Shown piece by piece: positions 23,184 to 31,769 of a stretch of 64,000 nucleotides of DNA. The first letter of the stretch is position 1; each line of letters opens with the position of its first letter. The stretch covers positions 248,001 to 312,000 of the forward strand of contig NZ_JALDAX010000011.1 of the NCBI RefSeq assembly GCF_022698145.1, written 5' to 3'. The stretch comes from Streptomyces spinosisporus (GTDB taxonomy: Bacteria; Actinomycetota; Actinomycetes; Streptomycetales; Streptomycetaceae). Below the pieces are notes generated by a model. That model made no database searches, was not told where the DNA came from, and saw nothing but the letters and a program-made list of their open reading frames with translations. A program made the translations under genes and the position numbers.

Positions 23184-24713
23184 TCAGACCTTCTGCCGGG
23201 CCGAGCGGTACAGCTCTTCGGAGGTGGAGAGCAGTTCGCGCTGCTCCTCCTCCGAACCCACCATCGGCTGCGAGCCGTTGAGGGGCACCTGTGCGCTCTC
23301 CGGCAGGAACTTGACCGTGATCAGCCCGATGACTCCGGCCAGCATGAGGTAGTAGGCGGGCATCAGATCGTCGCCGGTGACGCTCACCAGGGCGGCGGTG
23401 ACCAGTGGAGTGGTGCCGCCGAACGCGGCCACGGCGAAGTTGAAGCCGATGCCCATGGCCGCGTAGCGCACGGCGGTGGGGAAGAGCGCGGGCAGTGTGG
23501 CGGCACTCGGTGCGGCGAAGCACGCCAGCAGCGTCGACAGGATCAGCACGCCGAAGATCGGCGGCCAGGTGCCGTGCATCTTGATCAGCTGGAAGGACGG
23601 GACCGCCAGGACGATCATCGCCGCCGCCGACACGGCGTAGACGGGCCGCCGTCCCACATGGTCGCTGAGGCGGCCGATGAAGGTGATCAGCAGCACGATC
23701 CACACCATGCCGATGAGGACCAGCACATCGGCGGAGGCGCTGGAGCGGTTCAGGGTCTCGGTCTGATAGGTGGGCAGATAGCCGGTCACCATGTAGTTGG
23801 TGACGTTGTACAGCAGCACGAGCCCCATGCAGATCAGCAGGGCGGGCCAGTGGTCCTTGACGATGGTCCTGAACTCGCTGCCGGCCGACGTCTGGGCGAG
23901 GCTCTTCTCGTGCTCGTCGAGCTGCTGCTGGAAGGCGGGCGACTCCTCCAGCTTCAGCCGCATGTACAGGCCGATGGCGCCCAGCGGCCCCGCGATCAGG
24001 AACGGGATGCGCCAGCCCCACGCGAGCATCTGGTCGTCGCTCAGCGCGAGGTTCAGCAGGGTGACCAGGGCGGAACCGAGCGCGTAGCCGACGAACGTGC
24101 CGAAGTCGAGCCAGCTGGAGAGGAAGCCGCGGCGGCGGTCGGGGGAGTACTCGGCCACGAAGGTGGTGGCACCGCCGTACTCCCCGCCGGTGGAGAAGCC
24201 CTGCAGCATGCGGGCGAGCAGCAGGAGGATCGGCGCGGCGATGCCGATGGTCGCGTAACTGGGGATCAGACCGATGGCGAAGGTGCCGATCGCCATCAGG
24301 ATCATGGTGGTGGCGAGCACCTTCTGCCGGCCCAGACGGTCACCGAGCGGCCCGAAGACCAGGCCGCCGAGCGGGCGCACCACGAATGCGGCGGCGAACG
24401 TCGCGAAGGAGGAGATGACCTGGGCCGCGGGTGAGGCTCCGGGGAAGAACACCTTGCCGATCGTGGCGGCGAGATAGCTGTAGACGCCGAAGTCGAACCA
24501 TTCCATGCAGTTGCCGAGCGCGGAGGCGCCGACCGCGCGCCGCAGCAGCGGCGGCTCGACGACCTGGACGTCCTCCTTCCGCAGGGCACGCCTGCTGCGG
24601 CGGAGTCGGCGGGTCAGTTCGTCGCGGACCTGCCGCGGCAGGTCCGCCACGCGCTCCCGCGGCCGCTCTCCGCCGGGAGAGCCGGACCGTGGATCCCTGG
24701 GGCTCGCATTCAC
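23184..24713 (-). CDS. MHS-family MFS symporter (ProP/ShiA type)
   Basis: A 509-residue proton symporter of the metabolite:H+ group that includes ProP (proline/betaine), ShiA (shikimate) and KgtP. Signatures visible are GNCMEWFDFGVYSY near the first helix, GPLGDRLGRQKVL between helices 2 and 3, and LLLARMLQGFSTGGEYGG, all typical of the group. The 70-residue basic N-terminal tail (RRLRRSRRALRKED) is unusual. I chose the GTG at 24713 because AGGTGG precedes it. Candidate substrates are betaine, proline or organic acids. No neighbouring catabolic gene decides between them. Monocistronic, 169 bp after a gene for a polyketide-cyclase-like protein. Confidence 0.9.
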   Translation of the reverse strand: MNASPRDPRSGSPGGERPRERVADLPRQVRDELTRRLRRSRRALRKEDVQVVEPPLLRRAVGASALGNCMEWFDFGVYSYLAATIGKVFFPGASPAAQVISSFATFAAAFVVRPLGGLVFGPLGDRLGRQKVLATTMILMAIGTFAIGLIPSYATIGIAAPILLLLARMLQGFSTGGEYGGATTFVAEYSPDRRRGFLSSWLDFGTFVGYALGSALVTLLNLALSDDQMLAWGWRIPFLIAGPLGAIGLYMRLKLEESPAFQQQLDEHEKSLAQTSAGSEFRTIVKDHWPALLICMGLVLLYNVTNYMVTGYLPTYQTETLNRSSASADVLVLIGMVWIVLLITFIGRLSDHVGRRPVYAVSAAAMIVLAVPSFQLIKMHGTWPPIFGVLILSTLLACFAAPSAATLPALFPTAVRYAAMGIGFNFAVAAFGGTTPLVTAALVSVTGDDLMPAYYLMLAGVIGLITVKFLPESAQVPLNGSQPMVGSEEEQRELLSTSEELYRSARQKV

Positions 24714-24892
24714 TACCAGCGCCACCTTGCTCGATCGGTCGTATCGCCGCACATCCGGTCGTCCGCCTCCGGTGGCGGACGGACGACCGATGCGTGAAAC
24801 AACGGATGCCCAGCAGAGCACTGTTCACGCGTGCAACGCCCCGAACGGGCTCATGGCCTGCGGGTGAAGGGTGGGGGCGCGGGTTCGGCCGC

Positions 24893-25339
24893 TCAGGACG
24901 CCTCGACGGCCGTCTTGATCCGTTGTCCGAAGGCGGGCGCATCCTTGCGTGCCGCACGCAGCGCGAGCCCCACCAGCAGCTTTCCGATGCCGTGGCCTTC
25001 GAGCACATTGAAGATCCGTACCTTGGTGGTGCCCGGGCCGGTGGACTCCAGGTCGTAGCCGCCTTCGTCCGCCGTCACGGTGTTCTTGGAGATCTCCGCC
25101 CAGCGGATGCGGTGCGGAGCTTCGAGTTCGGTGATCCGGAACTTGCGGCCGGTCTTCATGCCGGCGTCCTTGACCGTGCTCGTGAAGACCGTGCCCACCA
25201 CCGTCGGCCCTTCCGGGGTCTTCGTGATGGCCTGGACCCTCGGGCTGAACTTGGAGTCGTTCGTCCCCTCGGCGAGGAAGGCGAAGACCTCCTCGATGGG
25301 ACGGTTGATCTCGGCTGTCGCCTCGAACTGACCGGACAC
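24893..25339 (-). CDS. SRPBCC (polyketide cyclase/dehydrase-like) protein
   Basis: A 148-residue START-like protein. The sequence EATAEINRPIEEVFAFLAEGT opens with the strand-helix pattern of the SRPBCC fold, and the strands RKFRITELEAPHRIRW and YDLESTGPGTTKVRIFN complete the helix-grip. Proteins of this type bind hydrophobic ligands in a deep cavity, but the exact function is unknown. I chose the GTG at 25339 because GGGAGGAAT lies upstream. No signal peptide or membrane segment. Most bacterial homologues are cytoplasmic and of unknown role. Confidence 0.85.
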   Translation of the reverse strand: MSGQFEATAEINRPIEEVFAFLAEGTNDSKFSPRVQAITKTPEGPTVVGTVFTSTVKDAGMKTGRKFRITELEAPHRIRWAEISKNTVTADEGGYDLESTGPGTTKVRIFNVLEGHGIGKLLVGLALRAARKDAPAFGQRIKTAVEAS

Positions 25340-25592
25340 GATTCCTCCCGTGCTGTGATCGCTGGGGTTCCGGCTGAGTGCAGGGGGTGCGAGCGGGTGC
25401 ACGAAAACGCGCCGAGCGGGCATCAGCCTATCGGCGCCTCTTCATGAGCGCTTCCGAGGTATTGAAAACGGCCGAGGCAGGGGGACGGTGGTGGCACGTC
25501 CTCGCTCTAAAATTCGGTAGCCGGCAGACAGCGCACGCGCTCCGGACACGCACATCCGCAACGCCGTCAAAACTGTTCTGTCCGCTACGACT

Positions 25593-27014
25593 GTGACCGG
25601 GGACCCGACATTGAACTCGACGCGAACGACGAGCGCGGCGGAGCCGGAGGGCTCCGGCACAGGTGTGCGGCCGGCGCGGGCAATGGCCCGCCTGTCCCTG
25701 CTCTGCGTCGCCGGAGGCGTCGCGGCCGTGGCGGCGGGCGCCGGCCAGTGGCTGTTCCTGCTGCTGGGCCTGGCGGGGTTCGCCCTGGCCGGTGCGGGCA
25801 TCTGGTGGGCACTGGCGCACCGGGGGGTCACCCGTCTCCTCGGCGCTCTGCTGGCCGTCGCCGCGCCCGTCGGAGTGCTGGTGCTGTACGCGGCCTCGGG
25901 CCTGTGGGTCGTGGCGGTGGCCGCGCTCGCGTCGTGGACCGTCGCGCTGGCCTGTGCCCGCAGCGCGCTGCGGCGACTGCGCAAGCCGCGCGGCATGCGC
26001 TCACGCTCGACCAGGCCGCCCCGCCGGGCCGTACTGATCATGAATCCGCGGTCGGGCGGCGGCAAGGTGGTCGAACACGGGCTGGTGGAGAAGGCCGAGA
26101 AGCTGGGCGCGCGGGTGATCCTGCTCGACCTGGACGCCGATCCCGACCCGGTGGCGCTGGCCCGCCAGGCCGTGGCCGAGGGCGCGGATCTGCTGGGGGT
26201 GGCCGGTGGCGACGGCACACAGGCGCTGGTGGCGCAGGTGGCCGCCGAGCACGGTCTGCCGTTCATGGTCGTGACCGCCGGAACCCGCAACCACTTCGCC
26301 ATGGATCTCGGCCTGGACCGCGACGATCCTGCGCGGAGCCTGGACGCCCTCACCGACGGAGTGGAACTCCGCGTCGACCTCGGTGAGGTGGGCGGCCGGC
26401 CGTTCGTCAACACGGCGTCCTTCGGGGCGTACGCGGAGATAGTCCAGAGCCCCGAGTACCGGGACGCCAAAGCGGCCACGACCCTGGACCAGCTGCCGGA
26501 CCTGCTGGCGGGCGACGCGGGCGCCCCGCTGACCGCGCGGGCCGACGAGGAGCCCCTGGAGGAGCCGCAGACGCTGCTGGTGAGCAACAACCCCTACGCG
26601 CGGGCGGACCCGCTCGGCGGCGGGCGGCGGCCGCGGCTGGACACCGGCAGGCTCGGCGTGATCGGGGTCAAGGTGGGCGGCGCGGCGCAGGCGGCCGAAC
26701 TCGCGCTGCTGGGCGAACGGGCCAGTGGCATCACGTCGTTGACGTGCCGTCGGGTCGTGGTCGAGTCGGAGGAGGAGCAGATACCCGTGGCCGTGGATGG
26801 TGAGGCGCTCACCCTTCCCACACCCGTCGTCTGCACGGTACGGCCGGGTGTGCTGCGGGTACGGGTGCCCAAACACCGTCCGGGTGCGCCGTATGTGGCG
26901 CCGTCGGTCGACTGGCGGCGCATCGTCCGGCTCGCCTTCGCCCGAACACCCGGCCTGCACAAGAAGAACCAGGCTTCCGACGAGAACCACCAGGCCCTGA
27001 GCGAGAACGATTAG
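25593..27014 (+). CDS. Diacylglycerol-kinase-type lipid kinase with membrane N-terminus
   Basis: A 473-residue protein. About three or four membrane helices (residues 30-130, e.g. WLFLLLGLAGFALAGAGIWW) precede a DagK/YegS-type catalytic domain: NPRSGGGK, GVAGGDGTQ and TAGTRNHFAMDLGL. The catalytic domain phosphorylates diacylglycerol or sphingoid-type lipids with ATP. The GTG at 25593 is used here; a TTG at 25611 with a GGGGAC upstream is the alternative start. The last 12 codons lie inside a degenerate 20-bp tandem repeat. A PAP2 phosphatase gene follows after 90 bp, so the two may turn over phosphatidic acid or an isoprenoid phosphate. Confidence 0.9.
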   Translation: MTGDPTLNSTRTTSAAEPEGSGTGVRPARAMARLSLLCVAGGVAAVAAGAGQWLFLLLGLAGFALAGAGIWWALAHRGVTRLLGALLAVAAPVGVLVLYAASGLWVVAVAALASWTVALACARSALRRLRKPRGMRSRSTRPPRRAVLIMNPRSGGGKVVEHGLVEKAEKLGARVILLDLDADPDPVALARQAVAEGADLLGVAGGDGTQALVAQVAAEHGLPFMVVTAGTRNHFAMDLGLDRDDPARSLDALTDGVELRVDLGEVGGRPFVNTASFGAYAEIVQSPEYRDAKAATTLDQLPDLLAGDAGAPLTARADEEPLEEPQTLLVSNNPYARADPLGGGRRPRLDTGRLGVIGVKVGGAAQAAELALLGERASGITSLTCRRVVVESEEEQIPVAVDGEALTLPTPVVCTVRPGVLRVRVPKHRPGAPYVAPSVDWRRIVRLAFARTPGLHKKNQASDENHQALSEND

Positions 27015-27095
27015 TCCTCCACCCCGAACGACCAGGCCTCCAGCTAGAACGACCGCACTCCAGCGAGAACGACCGCACCCCGGCGAGCAACCAGG
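26963..27095. repeat. Degenerate ~20-bp repeats across the lipid-kinase stop
   Basis: About six diverged units of 20-23 bp opening GAACGACC or GAGAACGA or GAACCACC run from the last codons of the lipid kinase through the gap to just before the phosphatase start. The best conserved units are GAACGACCGCACTCCAGCGA (27047-27066) and GAACGACCGCACCCCGGCGA (27067-27086). Confidence 0.8.
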
Positions 27096-27104
27096 AGCAG
27101 AGCG

Positions 27105-27719
27105 ATGACTGACGCCACGCCTCGCAACCAGCGAGTACCTCGAGGTCTGATGCGCGACCTCGTCGCCCTCGACCAGGCGCTGTACGAGGCCGTGACGGTC
27201 ACCAGTACGCCCACGCTGGACTCCGCGCTGCGACGGCTGTCCGCGGCGGCGGACCACTCGAAGATCTCGTTCGCGGTCGCCGGTGCCCTGGCGGTGTGGC
27301 CGGGGCGATCACGCCGCGCGGCGGCTCTCGGGGTCGCGGCGATCGGTGTGGCCTCGGCGACGGCCAATCTGCTCGGCAAGCGTCTCGTACGACGCCCACG
27401 CCCGCGCCGCGATGTCGACTCGCCCTTCCCCGGACGGCATGTGCCCATGCCGCAGTCGGCCTCCTTCCCCTCGGGCCATACGGCGTCGGCGGTGGCCTTC
27501 GCCGCCGCCGTCGGCCCCGCCTTCCCGGCCGCCACGGTGCCCCTCGGCCTGCTGGCCTGTGCCGTGGGCTACTCACGGGTCCACACCGGCGTGCACTATC
27601 CGGGCGACGTCATCGCGGGCGCCGTCCTCGGAACGGGCGCTGCGGCCACGGTACTTGCGGCAGCCGGCCGGGGCGGCCTGAGCGACACGGTGTTCCGCCT
27701 CACGGGTTCGAGGCCGTAA
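27105..27719 (+). CDS. PAP2-family lipid phosphatase
   Basis: A 204-residue membrane phosphatase. The three PAP2 motifs are all present: KRLVRRPRP, PSGHT, and SRVHTGVHYPGDV, the last with the catalytic His. Hydrophobic segments alternate as in bacterial undecaprenyl-diphosphate or phosphatidate phosphatases. The N-terminal 60 residues are soluble. The start has GGAGCAG upstream. It follows a lipid kinase by 90 bp on the same strand, so a joint role in phospholipid turnover is plausible though undecaprenyl pyrophosphate recycling cannot be excluded. Confidence 0.9.
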   Translation: MTDATPRNQRVPRGLMRDLVALDQALYEAVTVTSTPTLDSALRRLSAAADHSKISFAVAGALAVWPGRSRRAAALGVAAIGVASATANLLGKRLVRRPRPRRDVDSPFPGRHVPMPQSASFPSGHTASAVAFAAAVGPAFPAATVPLGLLACAVGYSRVHTGVHYPGDVIAGAVLGTGAAATVLAAAGRGGLSDTVFRLTGSRP

Positions 27720-27865
27720 CTGCTGGCCGGTTCCCTACGCGCGATGACTGCTTCCCACCCTCCTCCACACCCTCCGGACGTTCCAGTTCCGAATTCCCAG
27801 GGATCATGAAGATCCTGTGCGGAAAAGATGTTTAAGATCTGGATTCTGTACGGAGAGGAGCGCGC

Positions 27866-28876
27866 GTGAGTGAACTGGCAGGCCCCAGCTGTCCGGAGTG
27901 CGGCAAGCCCCGAGGGGCGGACGGCACCCCGACCTGCTCCTGCGCGCGCCGCGCGTCCGACGTCCACCGGCAGTCCCGTACGGCCGAGGCGGCGGCCGCG
28001 GAGGACTTCGATCCGGTGCGCATACGGCCGTTCGTCGACATCGATGCCAACGCCGGTGCGGAGGAGGGCTCCACGCCCAGCGCCGAGGCCGAGGGCGCAG
28101 CTGCGGAAACCGAAGCGGCCGGTACGGATGCCGGTGCGGCGAAGGACGCCGACGAGCCACAACAGCCGGACGGCGCAGGGGAGTTGGCGGACGCGCCGAC
28201 GACCGTCGTACAGGACGGCCCTGCCTCCTTATCCGACGGTGACCTACTCACGCCTCCCCGGGCCGACGGCACGTCCGTCCGGCGGCGGCGGCCCCGGGCG
28301 CTGCTGGTGACCGGCGCCGCAGCCGCCGCGGCCGTTGTGGTGGCGGGCGGCATCGTCGGGGGCCTGTTCTGGTACGACGGTCCATCGCGGGAGGGGTCCG
28401 TGTCGGGCGGCGTCCGGGCCGGGCTGCCACAGACGCGGCCCTCAGGACATGACCCGTCGTCCAGCGGCGCGTCCCTCACCCCGTCGTCCTCGGCGCAGTC
28501 GTCCGCGACCACGTCCTCCTCACCCGGCGCGACCTCGGCCGACGACCGCGGCGCCCCGACAGGGACCGACGGACCGAGCGGCAGCGCACCCGCGGCCACG
28601 GCCACCACCACTGCCCCCGGTGCGCCGGTACCCAGCGCCTCGGGCGGCCGGGACCCGGTCCTCCGCTACGGCGACAAGGGACCCGAAGTCGTCGAACTCC
28701 AGCTGCGGCTGCGGCAGATCGGCTACTACCGCGGGGACGCCGACGGCGACTACGACCGCGACGTGGAGAGCGCGGTCCGCGGCTACCAGCTCACCCGCGT
28801 CATCCTCAAGGACGAGTCGGGCGTCTACGGGGTGGCGACCCGCGCGTCGCTCGAAGCCGAGACCACGGAGCCGTGA
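27866..28876 (+). CDS. Zinc-ribbon membrane protein with peptidoglycan-binding domain
   Basis: A 336-residue protein. A cytoplasmic zinc ribbon (CPECGK ... TCSC, residues 9-30), an acidic low-complexity region, an arginine-rich segment and one transmembrane helix (ALLVTGAAAAAAVVVAGGIV), then a Ser/Thr/Pro-rich linker and a C-terminal PG_binding_1 domain (VVELQLRLRQIGYYRGDADGDYD, in part). The topology places the cell-wall domain outside and the zinc ribbon inside, fitting a wall-anchored or sporulation-related factor. The GTG at 27866 has GAGGAG upstream. The function is not established. Confidence 0.88.
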   Translation: MSELAGPSCPECGKPRGADGTPTCSCARRASDVHRQSRTAEAAAAEDFDPVRIRPFVDIDANAGAEEGSTPSAEAEGAAAETEAAGTDAGAAKDADEPQQPDGAGELADAPTTVVQDGPASLSDGDLLTPPRADGTSVRRRRPRALLVTGAAAAAAVVVAGGIVGGLFWYDGPSREGSVSGGVRAGLPQTRPSGHDPSSSGASLTPSSSAQSSATTSSSPGATSADDRGAPTGTDGPSGSAPAATATTTAPGAPVPSASGGRDPVLRYGDKGPEVVELQLRLRQIGYYRGDADGDYDRDVESAVRGYQLTRVILKDESGVYGVATRASLEAETTEP

Positions 28877-28918
28877 CGCAGGCGGCTGTCGGCCACCCAC
28901 AGCCAGGATCCGCCGCAG

Positions 28919-29584
28919 CTAGCGCTTCGCGACGGTGTAGGTCAGGTGGGTCACGCGGGATGATGCGTCCGAGCGGACCTGGTCCAGTGCGAGTCGGTCG
29001 GGGTCCACGCAGTCGAACAGGCGGATGCCGTTCCCGAACAGCACCGGCGCGAGGGTGATCGAGAACTCGTCGATCAGGCCGCTGTCCAGGTACTGCTGGA
29101 TCGTCTCGGCGCCGCCCCCGATACGGACGTCGCGGTCGCCGGCGGCCTCACGGGCCTGGAGCAGAGCGCTCTCGATCCCGTCGTTCACGAAGTGGAAAAC
29201 GGTGCCGCCCGGCCGCTCCCACGGCTCACGCTCGGTGTGGGTGACGACGAACACCGGGGTGTGGAACGGCGCGTCCTCCGGCCATGACAGCTCGCCGCCG
29301 TCGAACATCCGCTTGCCCATGACGCTCGCGCCGGTGCGCTCGTACGTCGCTCGGGCGATGTCGTTGTCGAGCCCTTCCTCGCCGCCCTCGCCGAGCTTGA
29401 GGTTCTCCCTGAAGAACCGCTGCGGGAACAGCCACGCCTGCAGCTCCATCCATTGCGTCATCCAGCGCCGGGCCCTCGGGTCGTTGCGGCCCTCGGACGA
29501 GAAGGCGTACTCGACAGAAACCGCCTCGGGGGCCATGAAGCCGTCGAGCGACATCGTCACACTGAAGAACACCTTCCCGGCCAT
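28919..29584 (-). CDS. RibD-type dihydrofolate reductase family protein
   Basis: A 221-residue protein of the RibD C-terminal/DHFR-like family, NADPH-dependent small reductases. Visible features are FSVTMSLDGFMAPEA at the start, GKRMFDGG, TPVFVVTHTERE, the nucleotide-binding VRIGGGAETIQQYL, and the final LDQVRSDASSRVTHL. A roughly 35-residue insertion after residue 35 separates it from standard members. The ATG overlaps the AHSA1 stop codon by one base (TGATG). Third gene of an ArsR-AHSA1-RibD operon, found repeatedly in actinobacteria. The substrate is unknown. Confidence 0.87.
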   Translation of the reverse strand: MAGKVFFSVTMSLDGFMAPEAVSVEYAFSSEGRNDPRARRWMTQWMELQAWLFPQRFFRENLKLGEGGEEGLDNDIARATYERTGASVMGKRMFDGGELSWPEDAPFHTPVFVVTHTEREPWERPGGTVFHFVNDGIESALLQAREAAGDRDVRIGGGAETIQQYLDSGLIDEFSITLAPVLFGNGIRLFDCVDPDRLALDQVRSDASSRVTHLTYTVAKR

Positions 29585-30120
29585 CAGTTCTTCGCCTCCT
29601 TCGGCGTGGTCCCGTTCCGGCCGGCGTCGTCCCGGGTGAGTTCGGCGACGTAGTCGGCCAGGTTGCGCAGTGTCTGCTCGCCGCCCTCGACCGCGTGGTA
29701 CTTCTCGACTGCCTCGTCGCGGAGTTCCTTCGTGGGGAACACCGTGCGCATCACGATCCGGGTCTGCTCGCCCGTGGGCTCGAAGGTCAGGACGGACTCG
29801 AAGGCGTTGGGGTCGTCGCGGTGCTCGCCGTGCAGCAGCGCGATCCGCTCCGGCGGAACGATCTCCTGCCAGGTGATCCACTCCTGGTAGTCGGTCCCGT
29901 CCGGCCCGTGCATCACGAAGTCCCATGTGCCGCCGATGCGGAAGTCGAAGGACCGTGTCGTGGTCGTGAACCCTTCCGGGCCCCACCACCGCGACAGATG
30001 CCGGACCCGTGTGAACGCCTCGAACACCACCGACGGCTCGGCGTCGATCAGCCGGGAGATCACGATCTCGCGGTCCGTGGTCGTGTGTGCAGGAGTGCTG
30101 CCGCTACTGCTCGTCGCCAT
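29584..30120 (-). CDS. AHSA1/SRPBCC-domain protein
   Basis: A 178-residue START-like protein of the Aha1-like (AHSA1) group. The opening EIVISRLIDAEPSVVFEAF, the RWWGPEGF motif, and FDFRIGGTWDFVMHGPDG are characteristic. Such proteins bind hydrophobic ligands but their role in bacteria is unclear; when paired with ArsR regulators they usually belong to small detoxification or resistance operons. Its start lies 17 bp inside the ArsR gene and its stop touches the next start, so all three genes are translated together. Confidence 0.88.
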   Translation of the reverse strand: MATSSSGSTPAHTTTDREIVISRLIDAEPSVVFEAFTRVRHLSRWWGPEGFTTTTRSFDFRIGGTWDFVMHGPDGTDYQEWITWQEIVPPERIALLHGEHRDDPNAFESVLTFEPTGEQTRIVMRTVFPTKELRDEAVEKYHAVEGGEQTLRNLADYVAELTRDDAGRNGTTPKEAKN

Positions 30121-30466
30121 CGCGTGGTCCCGTCTGCCTTGTCCGCTTCAACTCCTGCACGTACTCGTCCAGTCGGTCGAAGCTCTCGTTCCAGAACTGC
30201 TCGAAGCCGCCCAGCCATTCGTGGACCGGCCGCAGCCCGCGGGCGTCCAGGGCGTACAGCCGCTGCTTGCCCATTCCGCGGACCTGCACCAGTCCCACCT
30301 CGCGGAGGACCCGCAGGTGCTTGGACGCCTGCGGCTGGGTCATGCCCAGGTCCCGGGCCAGTTCGGTCACCGGCCGCTCGCCGCTCCGCAGCAGCACCAG
30401 GATCTCCCGCCGCTGCAGCTCGGCGATCGCGTTGAACGTGTCCGAGGTCGTCGCCGCTCGTGCCAT
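30104..30466 (-). CDS. ArsR-family repressor (leaderless transcript)
   Basis: A 120-residue winged-helix regulator (ELARDLGMTQPQASKHLRVL, then VQVRGMGKQRLYALDARG for the wing). No metal-binding Cys cluster is present, so it is the SdpR-like, non-metal class. It heads the ArsR-AHSA1-RibD operon and probably represses it. A consensus promoter (TTGACG, 16 bp, TATGAT) sits so close that transcription would begin at the A of the ATG, that is, without a leader. An inverted repeat in the spacer is the expected operator. Confidence 0.9.
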   Translation of the reverse strand: MARAATTSDTFNAIAELQRREILVLLRSGERPVTELARDLGMTQPQASKHLRVLREVGLVQVRGMGKQRLYALDARGLRPVHEWLGGFEQFWNESFDRLDEYVQELKRTRQTGPRDGDEQ

Positions 30467-30472
30467 GGCTCC

Positions 30473-30500
30473 ATCATATGCCTATATGGGCATGCGTCAA
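30473..30500 (-). promoter_or_regulatory. Leaderless promoter with ArsR operator
   Basis: On the minus strand: -35 TTGACG (30500-30495), 16-bp spacer, -10 TATGAT (30478-30473). The -10 ends 6 bp before the ATG, so the start site coincides with the first codon. The palindrome ATGCCTATATGGGCAT (30478-30493, one mismatch) fills the spacer, where a bound repressor would block polymerase. Confidence 0.75.
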
Positions 30501-30547
30501 ACCTGCAGCGGGCGAGCACGGACCGGGGAATGGACGGGGGAGAGGGC

Positions 30548-31648
30548 TCAGCGGCGCTCCGGCCCCGCGTCGTCCGCCTTGCCGCACCCGCAGCTGGCCC
30601 GGCGCACGACCGTCACGGGGAGCATCAGGGACACGGGCTCGGTGTCGCGGGTGCCGGTCAGGCGTTTGATCAGCAGCTCGACCGCCTCCTCTCCCATGCG
30701 CAGCATCGGCTGGCGCACGGTGGTCAGCGCCGGGCGCACCAGGCGGCTGAGCGGAATGCCGTCGAAGCCCGTCACCACCACGTCGTCCGGGACGCGCAGC
30801 CCCTGCTGCTGCAGCGCGTGCAGCGCGCCGACGGCCAGCTGGTCGTTGGCGAACACCAGGGCGTCGGGGCGCTCGCCCTCCCGCGCGAGCAGGACGTCCA
30901 CGGCGCGTTCCCCCTCGGCCTGGGTCATCATCGCCACCCGCAGATCGGGCTCGTCGCTCACGCGCACCCCGCCCGTACGGCACGCGGCGAGATATCCGCG
31001 AAAACGGGCCTCCACGTCCGGTGACTCCTCCGCGGACCCGATGTAGGCGAGGCGACGCAGGCCGTGGTCCTCGATGAGATGCCGGGTCAGTTCGTGCTGG
31101 CCGTCGAAGTTGGCGACCTCGATGTGGTCCAGATGGTCCAGGTGATCGGTGCCCTCGCGGGGTCCTGCGAGCATCACCACGGGCTGCCGGCGGGAGATCA
31201 CCTCCAACTCCTGTGTCGGCACGGTCCGGGCCAGCACGGCGAAGCCGTCGACGCGCCCGGCGACCTTGGCCACCAGGCTCTCCGGCCCGCCCTTGAGGGA
31301 CGCGGCGATCAGCAGGGCGTAGCCGTGGCGGCGTGCGGCCCGTTCCATGCCGCGGATGATCTGGTCCGCGTAGAGCGTCGCCGCGTCCTCCTCCTCGGCC
31401 TCGGTCGCCTCCGCCTCGGCGTCCGGGTCGGAGTAGTCGGGGAAGCAGAGACCGAGGACGCCCGTGGAACGGCTGGCGAGCCCGCGGGCGTTGCCGCTCG
31501 GCACGTACCCGAGCTCACGCGCCGCCGCCAGCACGCGTTCACGCGTCTCGGCGCGGACGGAGTCGGGATTGCGGTAGACCCGGGACACGGTCGCGATGGA
31601 GACCCCGGACCGCTCGGCGACGTCGTACACCGTGGGGGCAGTGCTCAC
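30548..31648 (-). CDS. LacI-family regulator (CebR-like)
   Basis: A 366-residue repressor. The LacI headpiece reads TVYDVAERSGVSIATVSRVY, followed by the hinge helix VPSGNARGLASR and a type I periplasmic-binding-like sugar domain (VVMLAGPREG, FANDQLAVGAL, DVVVTGFDGIPLSRL). A poly-acidic loop (ATEAEEEDAATLY) in the sensor domain is unusual. The GTG at 31648 is used, with GGGAG upstream. It is the last gene of the sugar locus and carries its own operator TGTAAGCGCATTCA. The same type of operator stands before the binding-protein gene, so it is the locus repressor. The inducer is probably an imported beta-glucooligosaccharide. Confidence 0.92.
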   Translation of the reverse strand: MSTAPTVYDVAERSGVSIATVSRVYRNPDSVRAETRERVLAAARELGYVPSGNARGLASRSTGVLGLCFPDYSDPDAEAEATEAEEEDAATLYADQIIRGMERAARRHGYALLIAASLKGGPESLVAKVAGRVDGFAVLARTVPTQELEVISRRQPVVMLAGPREGTDHLDHLDHIEVANFDGQHELTRHLIEDHGLRRLAYIGSAEESPDVEARFRGYLAACRTGGVRVSDEPDLRVAMMTQAEGERAVDVLLAREGERPDALVFANDQLAVGALHALQQQGLRVPDDVVVTGFDGIPLSRLVRPALTTVRQPMLRMGEEAVELLIKRLTGTRDTEPVSLMLPVTVVRRASCGCGKADDAGPERR

Positions 31649-31672
31649 GAAAAGGGACTCCCGAAGCGACGG

Positions 31673-31705
31673 GTATGCACAGGCATACGACTGTAAGCGC
31701 ATTCA
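31673..31705 (-). promoter_or_regulatory. Operator(s) of the LacI gene
   Basis: TGTAAGCGCATTCA (31692-31705) differs by one base from TGTAAGCGCATACA in the promoter at 37761. Next to it is the inverted repeat GTATGC-ACAG-GCATAC (31673-31688). They lie 25-58 bp before the LacI start, so LacI probably autoregulates. Confidence 0.7.
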
Positions 31706-31769
31706 TTTTAGGTCCCGCCCCCTGAACCGGGCAAGGGACGGGACCCGTGCGACCGTGCACGCCGACCGG

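Noticed and set aside
23043..24434. 463-codon plus-strand frame opposite the MHS transporter
   Set aside because: Low-complexity Gln/Gly/Glu composition and no start signal; the minus strand carries a complete ProP-like protein.
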